41,543 nt of DNA from Streptomyces toyocaensis (GCF_000725125.1 NZ_JFCB01000047.1:1-41543); one strand, 5' to 3'. Counted from the stretch's first letter, positions 7,821-15,910 are shown. The notes: generated by a model not told the origin, from the sequence alone. Numbers and translations are program-made.

Positions 7821-8915
7821 TCAGCGCGCGGTCTGGGTGTGCACGTACTCCACGAGACGGGTCAGGGCGTCCGGGTCGGTGGACGGCATGACGCCGTGGC
7901 CGAGGTTGAAGATGTGGCCCTCCAGGCCGGCCGCCGTGTCCAGGACCTCCCGCGCCTTCGTCTCGACGGCCTCGCGGCCGGCGAACAGGACGGTCGGGTC
8001 GAGGTTGCCCTGGAGCGCCTTGCCGGGACCGACGCGGCGGGCGGCCTCGTCCATCGGGACGCGCCAGTCGACGCCGACGACGTCGGCTCCGGCCTCTCCC
8101 ATGAGCCCAAGGAGCTCACCGGTGCCGACGCCGAAGTGGATGCGCGGGACGCCGTGCCCCGCGACCTTGCGGAACACCTTCGCCGAGGCGGGGAGCACCG
8201 AGCGCCGGTAGTCGGACGGGGCGAGGGCGCCGGCCCAGGAGTCGAAGAGCTGGACGGCCGCGGCGCCGGCCCGGATCTGGACCTCGAGGAACGCGGCCGT
8301 GATGTCGGCGAGGCGGTCGAGCAGGTCGGCCCAGAGCCCGGGGTCGCCGTACATCATCGCCTTGGCGTTCTCGTACGTGCGCGACGGGCCGCCCTCGACG
8401 AGGTAGCTGGCGAGGGTGAACGGGGCGCCCGCGAAGCCGATCAGCGGGGTGGAGCCGAGTTCACGGGTCAGCATCCCGATGGCCTCGGTGACGTAGGAGA
8501 CGTCCTCGGGGGTGAGGTCGCGCAGCCGGGCCAGGTCGGCGCGGGTGCGGACCGGCTGCTCGACGACCGGGCCGACGCCGGGCTTGATGTCGAGGTCGAT
8601 GCCGATGGCCTTGAGGGGGACGACGATGTCGCTGAAGTAGATCGCCGCGTCGACGTGGTGGCGGCGCACGGGCTGGAGCGTGATCTCGGTGACCAGCTCG
8701 GGCCGCATGCAGGAGTCGAGCATCCCGATGCCCTCGCGCACCTTGCGGTACTCCGGCAGTGAGCGCCCCGCCTGCCGCATGAACCACACCGGCGTGTGCG
8801 GCACCGGCTCGCGCCGGCACGCCTTGAGGAAGGCCGAATCCTCGACCGCGTCGCTCTTGACGGTGTCGGAGGTCGTGGTCGGCGTCTGGCCCGTCGGGCT
8901 TGCGTTGGCACTCAC
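7821..8915 (-). CDS. hemE: Uroporphyrinogen decarboxylase
   Basis: This 364-residue protein converts uroporphyrinogen III to coproporphyrinogen III, the precursor used by the HemY/HemQ route encoded at 1516-3710. The signature TPVWFMRQAGRSLPEYR holds the substrate-binding arginines (Arg47, Arg51). GFAGAPFTLASYLVEGG and a C-terminal NLGHGVMPSTDP are also diagnostic. The start is the GTG at 8915. The first about 25 residues are Ser/Thr-rich and variable. It is transcribed divergently from the DUF3000 gene and converges with the rhomboid gene. Genomic separation from hemQ/hemY by five genes suggests independent expression. Confidence 0.95.
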   Translation of the reverse strand: MSANASPTGQTPTTTSDTVKSDAVEDSAFLKACRREPVPHTPVWFMRQAGRSLPEYRKVREGIGMLDSCMRPELVTEITLQPVRRHHVDAAIYFSDIVVPLKAIGIDLDIKPGVGPVVEQPVRTRADLARLRDLTPEDVSYVTEAIGMLTRELGSTPLIGFAGAPFTLASYLVEGGPSRTYENAKAMMYGDPGLWADLLDRLADITAAFLEVQIRAGAAAVQLFDSWAGALAPSDYRRSVLPASAKVFRKVAGHGVPRIHFGVGTGELLGLMGEAGADVVGVDWRVPMDEAARRVGPGKALQGNLDPTVLFAGREAVETKAREVLDTAAGLEGHIFNLGHGVMPSTDPDALTRLVEYVHTQTAR

Positions 8916-8994
8916 ACCGGCCAGTCTCGCACGGCCGGGCAGCCGCCCCGGACCTCAGGTCACCGGTATACGCGGCGCGCGTGGGACACGATCA

Positions 8995-9021
8995 GGACAC
9001 CCCCGGCCGGCGCGGGTGTCC
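8995..9021. promoter_or_regulatory. Inverted repeat in divergent hemE / DUF3000 promoter region
   Basis: GGACACCC and GGGTGTCC form perfect 8-bp arms around an 11-base centre that itself holds CCGGCCGG. It lies just upstream of the candidate -35 area of the DUF3000 gene and about 80 bases upstream of hemE. It could be an operator or simply a stable hairpin. A smaller palindrome, GACCTCAGGTC, lies at 8951-8961. Confidence 0.35.
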
Positions 9022-9048
9022 CTCCCTGCGCCGGGACGCCGTTCCGCT

Positions 9049-9054
9049 TAATCT
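9049..9054 (+). promoter_or_regulatory. Candidate -10 of leaderless DUF3000 promoter
   Basis: TAATCT ends 7 bases before the ATG at 9062, and no Shine-Dalgarno sequence precedes that ATG, as expected for a leaderless transcript. Confidence 0.45.
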
Positions 9055-9061
9055 TCCCCGC

Positions 9062-9736
9062 ATGGCTGCGGCTCAGGGACGACTGTCGGACGGCGCTGGC
9101 GGAATGGACGAACCGAACGAGACCGGAGGGGACCTCGGGCACGGGGGTGCGCCACCGCGGCCCTTCCGGGCCGCCGTCGACGCGCTGCGCGGCGCGCGTC
9201 TGCGGCCCCAGATCGAGGTGGATCCCGTACCCGCGCCGAAGCGCCTCGCTCCCTACGCGTACGCGCTGGAGGCGGCGGTCGTGGACGACGAGGAGGATCT
9301 GGCCGACGGCCGGCTGGTGCTGCTGCACGATCCGGCCGGGCACGACGCCTGGCGGGGCACCTTCCGCCTGGTGACGCTGGTGCGCGCGGAGCTGGAGCCG
9401 GAGATGGCGGCGGATCCGCTGCTGCCGGACGTGTGCTGGTCCTGGCTGACCGGCGCGCTCGCGGCGCGGGGCCTGGCGTACGGCGAGCCGAGCGGCACGG
9501 TGACGCGGGCGAGTTCCCACTACTTCGGCGGACTCTCGGCGCGGCCCGCGGCCTCGCAGATCGAGATCCGGGCCTCCTGGACGCCCCGGGAGGGGCCGGC
9601 CGGGGTGCCGGACGCGGGCGCCCACCTGATCGCGTGGTGCGATCTGCTGGCGCAGGTCGCGGGGCTGCCGCCGGCCGCTCCCGGGGACGCGTCGGTGGTG
9701 ACGCTCCCGCAGCGGAGGGGACCGCAGTCGCGCTGA
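9062..9736 (+). CDS. DUF3000 domain protein
   Basis: This 224-residue protein matches the actinobacterial DUF3000 family. Features are an FRAAVDALRGARLRPQIEV block near residue 40, PKRLAPYAYAL, then DGRLVLLHDPAGHDAWRGTFRLV, and a C-terminal IEIRASWTP and AWCDLLAQVAGLPP. No membrane segment, signal peptide or catalytic motif is evident, so it is likely cytosolic. The ATG at 9062 is preferred over the open upstream frame because that frame crosses the divergent promoter region. The family is conserved next to hemE and whiI in Streptomyces as far as I recall. Its biochemical role is not known. Confidence 0.85.
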   Translation: MAAAQGRLSDGAGGMDEPNETGGDLGHGGAPPRPFRAAVDALRGARLRPQIEVDPVPAPKRLAPYAYALEAAVVDDEEDLADGRLVLLHDPAGHDAWRGTFRLVTLVRAELEPEMAADPLLPDVCWSWLTGALAARGLAYGEPSGTVTRASSHYFGGLSARPAASQIEIRASWTPREGPAGVPDAGAHLIAWCDLLAQVAGLPPAAPGDASVVTLPQRRGPQSR

Positions 9737-9898
9737 GTTTCCCGCCACGGGCCCCCGGCAATCATTCCTGCCCATCTCTTTGTCGATACGGCCACTTTCG
9801 GAAACGTTGTGACGCAGACCGAAACCGTTCGATCTTCGAATGATCGATCGCGCGTCCGAATTGCCCAGATTGTTACTCACTAGATCGTGATCATTTCC

Positions 9899-9926
9899 TA
9901 AAGGACACCAGGTTTGCTGCCGAAGA
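9899..9926 (+). promoter_or_regulatory. Sigma-WhiG-like promoter upstream of whiI
   Basis: TAAA (9899-9902), a 16-base spacer, then GCCGAAGA (9919-9926). The accepted motility-type consensus for Streptomyces sigma-WhiG is TAAA, 15-16 bases, GCCGATAA, so the match is 4/4 and 6/8. It lies about 80 bases upstream of the GTG start, and whiI is an established sigma-WhiG target. The surrounding 9770-9900 stretch is unusually AT-rich for this chromosome and holds short dyads such as CGATC-TTCGAAT-GATCG. Confidence 0.6.
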
Positions 9927-10005
9927 CGTCTGTGACCTTGAAAGCACGGTTCCCCCCGGCTTCACCCCCCGCGAGCCGGCCCCGTCCCGCACCCCAGGAG
10001 GCCTG

Positions 10006-10668
10006 GTGTCCGTTCTCCTCGAGCAGCCCTCAAGCCTGGTCGCCTACCGCCCGAACAAGCCGACCGCCATGGTGGTCGTGGCCGACCCCCGCGTCCGTTC
10101 CACCGTCACCCGCCATCTGTGGGCGCTCGGAGTACGCGATGTCATCGAGGCCTCGTCCGTCGCGGAGGCTCGTCCCCGCATCGGCAACCCCCGCGACATC
10201 TGCGTCGCCGAAGTCCACCTGCCGGACGGTTCCGGCCTGACCCTCCTCTCCGAGACCCGCGCCGCGGGCTGGCCCAACGGCCTCGCCCTGTCCGCCGCCG
10301 ACGACATCGGTGCCGTGCGCAACGCGCTGGCCGGCGGTGTGAAGGGGTACGTCGTCACCGGCACCCGCACCAACCTCGGGCTCCCCACCCGGCCCGGCGC
10401 CGCTCCCATCGGCGCCGCCGCCGCCCGTCTGCACCGCCGCCCCCCGGGTGCTCCGAGCCACCCGGGCGGCTACCGCGAACTGTCCGGCCGTGAGGTCGAG
10501 GTGCTGCGACTGGTTGCGGAGGGCCAGTCGAACAAGGCGATCGGCGTCTCCATGGGCCTGTCCGCCCTGACCGTCAAGAGCCACCTCGCCCGCATCGCCC
10601 GCAAGCTCGGCACGGGCGACCGCGCCGGCATGGTGGCCGTGGCCCTGCGCACCGGCATCATCCACTGA
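10006..10668 (+). CDS. whiI: Atypical response regulator WhiI (sporulation)
   Basis: This 220-residue protein has a receiver-like domain (about 20-120) and a LuxR/FixJ-type helix-turn-helix (about 150-212; LSGREVEVLRLVAEGQSNKAIG, then TVKSHLARIARKLG). The receiver is degenerate: the usual acidic pair is Ala26-Asp27, the phospho-acceptor position is Glu69 (VAEVHLPDG), and the conserved Lys is replaced by Thr (GYVVTGT). This fits WhiI, the orphan regulator needed for septation and spore maturation in aerial hyphae, and the neighbours (hemE, DUF3000, rnd, fadAB) match the whiI locus of S. coelicolor as I remember it. The GTG start is fixed by AGGAGG at 9996-10001. Naming rests on recognition, not on a database search. 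Confidence 0.85.
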   Translation: MSVLLEQPSSLVAYRPNKPTAMVVVADPRVRSTVTRHLWALGVRDVIEASSVAEARPRIGNPRDICVAEVHLPDGSGLTLLSETRAAGWPNGLALSAADDIGAVRNALAGGVKGYVVTGTRTNLGLPTRPGAAPIGAAAARLHRRPPGAPSHPGGYRELSGREVEVLRLVAEGQSNKAIGVSMGLSALTVKSHLARIARKLGTGDRAGMVAVALRTGIIH

Positions 10669-10699
10669 CCCTTCCGCCGTCCCGACGACCGTTCCGCCC

Positions 10700-10729
10700 G
10701 CGCCCGTCGACACCGCTGTCGGCGGGCGC
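10700..10729 (+). terminator. Terminator-like hairpin after whiI
   Basis: GCGCCCG-T-CGACA, loop CCGC, TGTCG-G-CGGGCGC: 12 paired positions with one internal mismatch, about 30 bases after the whiI stop. Confidence 0.65.
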
Positions 10730-10828
10730 CCTCGCGCGTGCGGCCGTCCGGGGATCCGCCGAGGCCTGTTTTCGCTGGTCGGCCCTGCTCTGGCGCGTAG
10801 GGGCAGGTCAGGCGCCGGCCCGTACGGA

Positions 10829-10834
10829 TACTCT
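10829..10834 (+). promoter_or_regulatory. Candidate -10 of leaderless rnd promoter
   Basis: TACTCT is followed by exactly 6 bases and then the GTG start of the RNase D gene, so the transcript would begin at the start codon. No Shine-Dalgarno sequence is present. Confidence 0.5.
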
Positions 10835-10840
10835 TGACAG

Positions 10841-12118
10841 GTGACCGACGCCCACGACACCGCAGCAGACACTTCACTGCGAACCACCGGAGGCGCCCCT
10901 CCGGACGACGGCGGTTCTGCTGGGGAGGCGCCGACCCCCTTGCTCGAACCGCGCGAGGGCATTCCGCCCGTCATCGCGGACGAGGCCGCGCTCGCCGAGG
11001 CGATCACCGCCTTCGCCGCCGGCACCGGCCCCGTCGCCGTGGACGCCGAACGCGCCTCCGGCTACCGCTACGGCCAGCGCGCCTACCTCGTCCAGCTGCG
11101 CCGCGAGGGCGCGGGCACCGCACTGATCGACCCCGTCGCCTGCCCCGACCTGTCGGGTCTGGGCGCGGCGCTGTCCGGTGCCGAGTGGGTGCTGCACGCC
11201 GCCACGCAGGACCTGCCCTGTCTGCGCGAGATAGGCATGGTGCCCACCCTCCTCTTCGACACCGAGCTGGCCGGACGCCTGGCCGGATTCCCCCGGGTCG
11301 GGCTCGGCGCGATGGTCGAGAACGTGCTGGGCTTCGTACTGGAGAAGGGCCACTCCGCCGTCGACTGGTCCACCCGCCCGCTGCCCGAGCCCTGGCTGCG
11401 CTACGCCGCCCTCGACGTGGAGCTGCTGGTCGACCTGCGGGACTGTCTGGAGAAGGAGCTCGACCGGCAGGGCAAGCTCGACTGGGCCCGGCAGGAGTTC
11501 GACGCGATCGCCTCGGCGCCGCCGCCGGAGCCCCGCAAGGACCCCTGGCGGCGCACCTCCGGCATGCACAAGGTCCGCCGCCGCCGGCAGATGGCCGTCG
11601 TGCGGGAGCTGTGGCAGACCCGCGACCGGATCGCCCGGCGCCGTGACGTCTCCCCGGGCAAGGTGCTCTCCGACGCGGCCATCGTCGAGGCCGCTCTCGC
11701 CCTGCCGGCCGACGCGCACGCCCTGGCCGCGCTGAACGGCTTCGGCCAGCGTGTGGGACGGCGCCAGCTCGAGCAGTGGCAGGCGGCCGTCGACCGGGCG
11801 AGGGCGCTGAGCGAGGCACAGCTGCCCCAGCCCGGCCAGCCGGTGACCGGCCCCCCGCCGCCACGGGCGTGGGCGGACAAGGACCCGGAGGCCGCGGCGC
11901 GGCTGTCCGCCGCGCGGACGGGCGTGAGCGCGCTGGCCGAGCGACTGGGGATGCCGGCCGAGAACCTGATCACGCCGGACACGGTGCGGAGGGTGTGCTG
12001 GGAACCTCCGGCGGTGGTCAGCGGGGAGTCCGTGGCGGCCGCGCTGGCGGGCCACGGGGCTCGTACGTGGCAGATCGAGCAGGTCACCCCCGTGCTCGTC
12101 GCCGCGTTGTCCGGCTAG
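10841..12118 (+). CDS. rnd: Ribonuclease D-like 3'-5' exonuclease with HRDC domain
   Basis: This 425-residue protein has an N-terminal DEDDy exonuclease domain. Asp68 and Glu70 are in VAVDAERASG, Asp124 is in HAATQDLPCL, and Tyr188 and Asp192 are in LRYAALDVELL. An HRDC domain follows at about 247-325 (RRRQMAVVRELWQTRDRIA; LSDAAIVEAALALPAD; LEQWQAAVDRA). A C-terminal region of about 100 residues resembles a second degenerate HRDC-like helical part. The family trims the 3' ends of tRNA precursors and other structured RNAs in the cytosol. The first about 40 residues are acidic and low-complexity. It is transcribed from its own leaderless promoter. Confidence 0.9.
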   Translation: MTDAHDTAADTSLRTTGGAPPDDGGSAGEAPTPLLEPREGIPPVIADEAALAEAITAFAAGTGPVAVDAERASGYRYGQRAYLVQLRREGAGTALIDPVACPDLSGLGAALSGAEWVLHAATQDLPCLREIGMVPTLLFDTELAGRLAGFPRVGLGAMVENVLGFVLEKGHSAVDWSTRPLPEPWLRYAALDVELLVDLRDCLEKELDRQGKLDWARQEFDAIASAPPPEPRKDPWRRTSGMHKVRRRRQMAVVRELWQTRDRIARRRDVSPGKVLSDAAIVEAALALPADAHALAALNGFGQRVGRRQLEQWQAAVDRARALSEAQLPQPGQPVTGPPPPRAWADKDPEAAARLSAARTGVSALAERLGMPAENLITPDTVRRVCWEPPAVVSGESVAAALAGHGARTWQIEQVTPVLVAALSG

Positions 12119-12322
12119 CCTCCGCTCGCTTCGTCGCCCCCTGATGAAGCCGTCGCAGATGAAGCGCCGGAGGAAGGGGAAGACGAGCTGGGTGGGCGGG
12201 ACGACCGGTACGGCGCCCGCCGAGATGACCTCCCCCGTGCGCTCCGAAGGGACCCTCGAACCGGAACAGGGACGTCGAGATCACGCCAAGATCCTCGGAG
12301 GGCATGCAGAGGAAGGGTCTTC
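12115..12322 (-). pseudogene. Frameshifted C-terminal remnant of a carbohydrate ABC transporter permease
   Basis: On the minus strand one frame reads DLGVISTSLFRFEGPFGAHG and, after a one-base shift in the G-run near 12230, another reads EVISAGAVPVVPPTQLVF followed by PFLRRFICDGFIRG. Joined, this has the shape of the C terminus of a MalG-type sugar permease: a LATFQGQYG-type segment, a last membrane helix with a central Pro, then a QRxFVxGxxxG tail. A second shift seems needed near the end to reach a stop. No upstream part of the gene exists; the remnant abuts an intergenic repeat at 12325. The similarity is judged by eye. Confidence 0.4.
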
Positions 12323-12324
12323 CC

Positions 12325-12415
12325 GTCCCGCCCCGGGGGCTGCGCGCCCCAGCCCCCGATCCAGCCCCTCCGGCGTTCGAGGAGCGGGTCCCTGGGGCGG
12401 GGCCCCGGGGAAGGG
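12325..12415. repeat. Streptomyces GC-rich intergenic repeat with long inverted arms
   Basis: The stretch from CCGCCCCGGGGGCTGCGCG through CCCCCGATCCAGCCCCTCC, GGCGTTCGAGGAGCGGG and GGGGCGGGGCCCCGGGG matches a repeat I recognise from many Streptomyces intergenic regions. The outer arms (CCCCGGGG... and ...CCCCGGGG) can pair into a long hairpin. It probably stops readthrough from rnd or marks an old insertion junction next to the permease remnant. Confidence 0.6.
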
Positions 12416-12490
12416 AAGGGGCGGCGGGGGCGGGAACCACTCAGCGGGTGCCGCCGTCCGTGTGATGTTCGCCGCTCCGGGGACCGGGAC

Positions 12491-12541
12491 TGGGCAGTCA
12501 CGTTACCCGCAAGTAGCATGACCCGTAAGCAAGCGCTCAGC
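12491..12541 (+). promoter_or_regulatory. fadAB promoter with candidate fatty-acid regulator dyads
   Basis: A plausible promoter is TGGGCA (12491), 17 bases, TAGCAT (12514). The dyad TTACCCGCAAGTAG (12503-12516) covers the spacer and -10 and resembles TTACTCGNGAGTAA-type FadR/TetR sites. Just downstream, AAGCAAGCGCT (12527-12537) matches the left part of the AAGCAAGCGCTTGCTT motif often seen before actinobacterial beta-oxidation genes. Both are judged by eye. Confidence 0.35.
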
Positions 12542-12566
12542 ATCCCGTACCTGGAGGAGAGCCATC

Positions 12567-13784
12567 GTGCCTCGTACCGTCAGGGACGTCGTCTTCGTCG
12601 ACGGCGTCCGCACCCCGTTCGGCAAGGCGGGCCCGAAGGGCATCTACCACGAGACCCGTGCCGACGACCTCGTCGTGAAGGCGATCCGGGAACTGCTGCG
12701 CCGCAACCCCGGTCTCGACCCGAAGAAGATCGACGAGGTCGCCGTCGCCGCGACCACGCAGATCGGCGACCAGGGCCTGACCATCGGCCGCACGGCCGGC
12801 ATCCTCGCGGGCCTGCCCACCTCGGTCCCGGGCTACTCCATCGACCGCATGTGCGCGGGCGCCCTGACCGCCGTCACCACGGTGGCCGGCTCCGTCGCCT
12901 TCGGCGCGTACGACGTCGCCATCGCGGGCGGTGTCGAGCACATGGGCCGCCACCCGATGGGCGAGGGCGTCGACCCCAACCCGCGGTTCGTCTCCGAGAA
13001 GCTGGTCGACGAGTCCGCCCTGTTCATGGGCATGACCGCGGAGAACCTGCACGACCGCTACCCGGGCATCACCAAGCAGCGCGCCGACGAGTACGCGGTG
13101 CGCTCCCAGGAGAAGGCCGCCAAGGCGTACGCCAACGGCAAGATCCAGGCCGACCTGGTGCCGATCTCGGTGCGCCGCACCAACGAAGAGGCCGGCGAGA
13201 CCGGCTGGGGCCTGGTCACCGCCGACGAGCCGATGCGTCCGGGCACCACCCTGGAGAACCTGGCGACCCTCAAGACGCCGTTCCGCGTCCACGGCCGGGT
13301 CACCGCCGGTAACGCGGCCGGCCTGAACGACGGCGCCACCGCCTCGCTCATCGCCTCCGAGGACTTCGCCCGCGAGAACGGGCTCCCGGTGAAGATGCGC
13401 CTGGTCTCCTACTCCTTCGCCGGCGTGGAGCCGGAGGTCATGGGCTACGGCCCGATCCCGGCGACGGAGAAGGCGCTGGCCCAGGCGGGCCTGTCCATCT
13501 CCGACATCGGTCTGTTCGAGATCAACGAGGCCTTCGCCGTCCAGGTCCTCGCGTTCCTGGAGCACTACGGCATCGCCGACGACGACGCGCGCGTCAACCA
13601 GTACGGCGGCGCCATCGCGTTCGGCCACCCGCTGGCCTCCTCCGGCGTCCGTCTGATGACGCAGCTGGCCCGCCAGTTCGAGGAGCAGCCGCAGGTCCGC
13701 TACGGCCTCACCACCATGTGCGTCGGCTTCGGCATGGGCGCGACGGTCATCTGGGAGAACCCGCACTTCGAGGGGGACAAGTGA
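12567..13784 (+). CDS. fadA: Acetyl-CoA acyltransferase (thiolase) of beta-oxidation
   Basis: This 405-residue thiolase catalyses the last step of beta-oxidation, cleaving 3-ketoacyl-CoA with CoA. The nucleophile Cys96 lies in SIDRMCAGAL, the NEAFAVQ motif is near residue 318, and the active-site His354 lies in GGAIAFGHPLASSG. The second catalytic Cys385 is in MCVGFGMG. The start is the GTG at 12567, with GGAGGAG about 8 bases upstream. The stop overlaps the GTG start of fadB (GTGA), so the two proteins are translationally coupled and likely form the trifunctional complex. Confidence 0.95.
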   Translation: MPRTVRDVVFVDGVRTPFGKAGPKGIYHETRADDLVVKAIRELLRRNPGLDPKKIDEVAVAATTQIGDQGLTIGRTAGILAGLPTSVPGYSIDRMCAGALTAVTTVAGSVAFGAYDVAIAGGVEHMGRHPMGEGVDPNPRFVSEKLVDESALFMGMTAENLHDRYPGITKQRADEYAVRSQEKAAKAYANGKIQADLVPISVRRTNEEAGETGWGLVTADEPMRPGTTLENLATLKTPFRVHGRVTAGNAAGLNDGATASLIASEDFARENGLPVKMRLVSYSFAGVEPEVMGYGPIPATEKALAQAGLSISDIGLFEINEAFAVQVLAFLEHYGIADDDARVNQYGGAIAFGHPLASSGVRLMTQLARQFEEQPQVRYGLTTMCVGFGMGATVIWENPHFEGDK

Positions 13785-15910
13785 GCACCACCGCAGAGCT
13801 TCTGAAGGGTGCGGCCGAGCTGTTCCCCGGCGAGGTCGTCACCAGCGCGCACGTACGCCACTTCGACCTGCCGCTGGGTGCGGGGCGCTTCGCGCTCATC
13901 ACCCTCGACAACGGTCACGACCACACCAAGCCGACCACCCTCGGCCCGCAGTCGCTGGCGAACATCGACGCCGCCATCGACCAGGTCGAGAAGGAGGCCG
14001 CGGACGGCGACATCGTCGGCGTCGGCGTCACCGGCAAGCCGTTCATCTTCGCCGTCGGCGCCGACCTCAAGGGCGTCGAGCTGCTGAAGCGGCACGAGGA
14101 CGCGCTCGCCATCGGCAAGGGCGGCCACGACGTCTTCAAGCGGCTGTCGACGCTCGCCGTGCCGACCTTCGCGTACTACAACGGCGCCGCCATGGGCGGT
14201 GGCGTCGAGGTCGGTCTGCACTGCGCCTACCGCACGGTGTCCGCGGCCCTCCCGGCGTTCTCCCTGCCCGAGGTCTTCCTCGGTCTGGTCCCTGGCTGGG
14301 GCGGCTGCACCCTGCTGCCGAACCTGATCGGCGCCGACAAGGCCGTCTCGGTGATCATCGAGAACAGCCTCAACCAGAACAAGCAGCTCAAGGGTGAGCA
14401 GGTCTACGACCTCGGCATCGCGGACGCGATCTTCGAGGGCGCGGACTTCCTGGAGCAGTCGCTGATCTGGACCGCGTCCGTCCTCAAGGGCGAGATCACG
14501 ATCGAGCGCCCGGTGATCGACCGCGGCGAGGCCTGGGACCAGGCCGTCGCGCGCGGCCGCTTCGTCGCCGACTCCAAGGTGCACGGCGCCGCCCCGGCCG
14601 CCTACCGCGCGCTGGACATCATCGCCGCCGCCAAGAACGGCGACCTCCAGCAGGGCTACGACGCCGAGGACCAGGCGCTCGCCGACCTGATCATGGGCGG
14701 TGAACTGCGCTCCGGCATCTACGCGTTCAACCTGGTGCAGAAGCGCGGCAAGCGTCCCGCGGGCGCCCCGGACAAGAGCCTGGCCCGCCCGGTCACCAAG
14801 GTCGGCGTCGTCGGCGCCGGCCTGATGGCCTCCCAGCTCGCGCTGCTGTTCCTGCGCCGCCTCGAGGTGCCGGTCGTGCTGACCGACATCGACCAGGAGC
14901 GCGTCGACAAGGGTGTGGGCTACGTCCACGCCGAGATCGACAAGCTGCTCGGCAAGGGCCGGATCAACCAGGACAAGGCCAACCGCCTCAAGGCTCTGGT
15001 CTCCGGTGTGCTGGACAAGGCCGAGGGCTTCTCGGACGCCGACTTCGTCATCGAGGCCGTCTTCGAGGAAATGGGCGTCAAGCAGCAGGTGTTCGCGGAG
15101 GTCGAGGCGGTCGCCCCGGCACACGCGATCCTCGCCACCAACACCTCCTCGCTCTCCGTGTCGGAGATGGCGTCGAAGCTGAAGCACCCCGAGCGGGTCG
15201 TGGGCTTCCACTTCTTCAACCCGGTCGCCGTCCTCCCGCTGCTCGAGATCGTCCGCGGCGAGCAGACCGACGACGCCTCGCTCGCCACGGCGTTCGGTGT
15301 CGCCAAGAAGCTGAAGAAGACCGCGGTGCTGACGAAGGACGCCCCGGCGTTCGTCGTGAACCGCATCCTGACCCGCTTCATGGGCGAGATCCAGAACGTC
15401 ATCGACGAGGGCACCCCGGTCGAGGTCGCCGAGAGGGCCGTCGAGCCGCTCGGTCTGCCGATGTCGCCGCTGGTGCTGCTGGAGCTGGTCGGTCCCGCGA
15501 TCGGTCTGCACGTGTCGGAAACCCTCAACCGGGCGTTCCCGGAGCGGTTCACGGTCTCCCCGAACCTCAAGAGGGTCGTGGAGGCGGGCAAGCGCGGCTT
15601 CTACGTCTACGACAGCGGCAAGCCCGAGCTGGACCCCGAGGTCGCCGCGCTGCTCCAGCAGGGCGACACCGTCCTGACCGAGGAGCAGGTGCGGGCCCGG
15701 GTGCTGGACGCGGTGGCGCAGGAGATCGGGCTCATGCTCGAGGAGGGTGTCGTCGCCGAGGCGCAGGACATCGACCTGTGCCTGATCACCGGCGCCGGCT
15801 GGCCGTTCCACCTGGGCGGCATCACGCCGTACCTGGACCGTGAGGGCGTCTCCGAGCGCGTCAACGGCAAGCGGTTCCTGGAGCCCGGGGTGGCCTCGGT
15901 CCCGGCGTGA
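13781..15910 (+). CDS. fadB: Multifunctional enoyl-CoA hydratase / 3-hydroxyacyl-CoA dehydrogenase
   Basis: This 709-residue fusion enzyme hydrates enoyl-CoA and oxidises the 3-hydroxyacyl-CoA that fadA then cleaves. The crotonase half (about 1-320) shows FAVGADLKGVELL and the oxyanion-hole region MGGGVEVGLHCAYR, followed by LPEVFLGLVPGWGG. The dehydrogenase half begins near residue 340 with the NAD motif VGVVGAGLMASQLA, then NTSSLSVSEMA and VGFHFFNPVAVLPLLEIV. A C-terminal 3HCDH helical domain follows (NRILTRFMGEIQN). The GTG at 13781 is chosen because it overlaps the fadA stop and has GAGGGGGA just upstream. The open frame extends further 5' but would lie inside fadA. Confidence 0.95.
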   Translation: MSTTAELLKGAAELFPGEVVTSAHVRHFDLPLGAGRFALITLDNGHDHTKPTTLGPQSLANIDAAIDQVEKEAADGDIVGVGVTGKPFIFAVGADLKGVELLKRHEDALAIGKGGHDVFKRLSTLAVPTFAYYNGAAMGGGVEVGLHCAYRTVSAALPAFSLPEVFLGLVPGWGGCTLLPNLIGADKAVSVIIENSLNQNKQLKGEQVYDLGIADAIFEGADFLEQSLIWTASVLKGEITIERPVIDRGEAWDQAVARGRFVADSKVHGAAPAAYRALDIIAAAKNGDLQQGYDAEDQALADLIMGGELRSGIYAFNLVQKRGKRPAGAPDKSLARPVTKVGVVGAGLMASQLALLFLRRLEVPVVLTDIDQERVDKGVGYVHAEIDKLLGKGRINQDKANRLKALVSGVLDKAEGFSDADFVIEAVFEEMGVKQQVFAEVEAVAPAHAILATNTSSLSVSEMASKLKHPERVVGFHFFNPVAVLPLLEIVRGEQTDDASLATAFGVAKKLKKTAVLTKDAPAFVVNRILTRFMGEIQNVIDEGTPVEVAERAVEPLGLPMSPLVLLELVGPAIGLHVSETLNRAFPERFTVSPNLKRVVEAGKRGFYVYDSGKPELDPEVAALLQQGDTVLTEEQVRARVLDAVAQEIGLMLEEGVVAEAQDIDLCLITGAGWPFHLGGITPYLDREGVSERVNGKRFLEPGVASVPA

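Noticed and set aside
12144..12521. 125-codon plus-strand open frame between rnd and fadA
   Set aside because: The first half is antisense to the permease remnant and the second half is an intergenic repeat. No ribosome-binding site and no recognisable domain.
13700..15811. 703-codon minus-strand open frame antisense to fadB
   Set aside because: The sense strand encodes a complete, motif-rich FadB. The antisense product is Leu/Val/Asp/Gly-biased without a fold signature.
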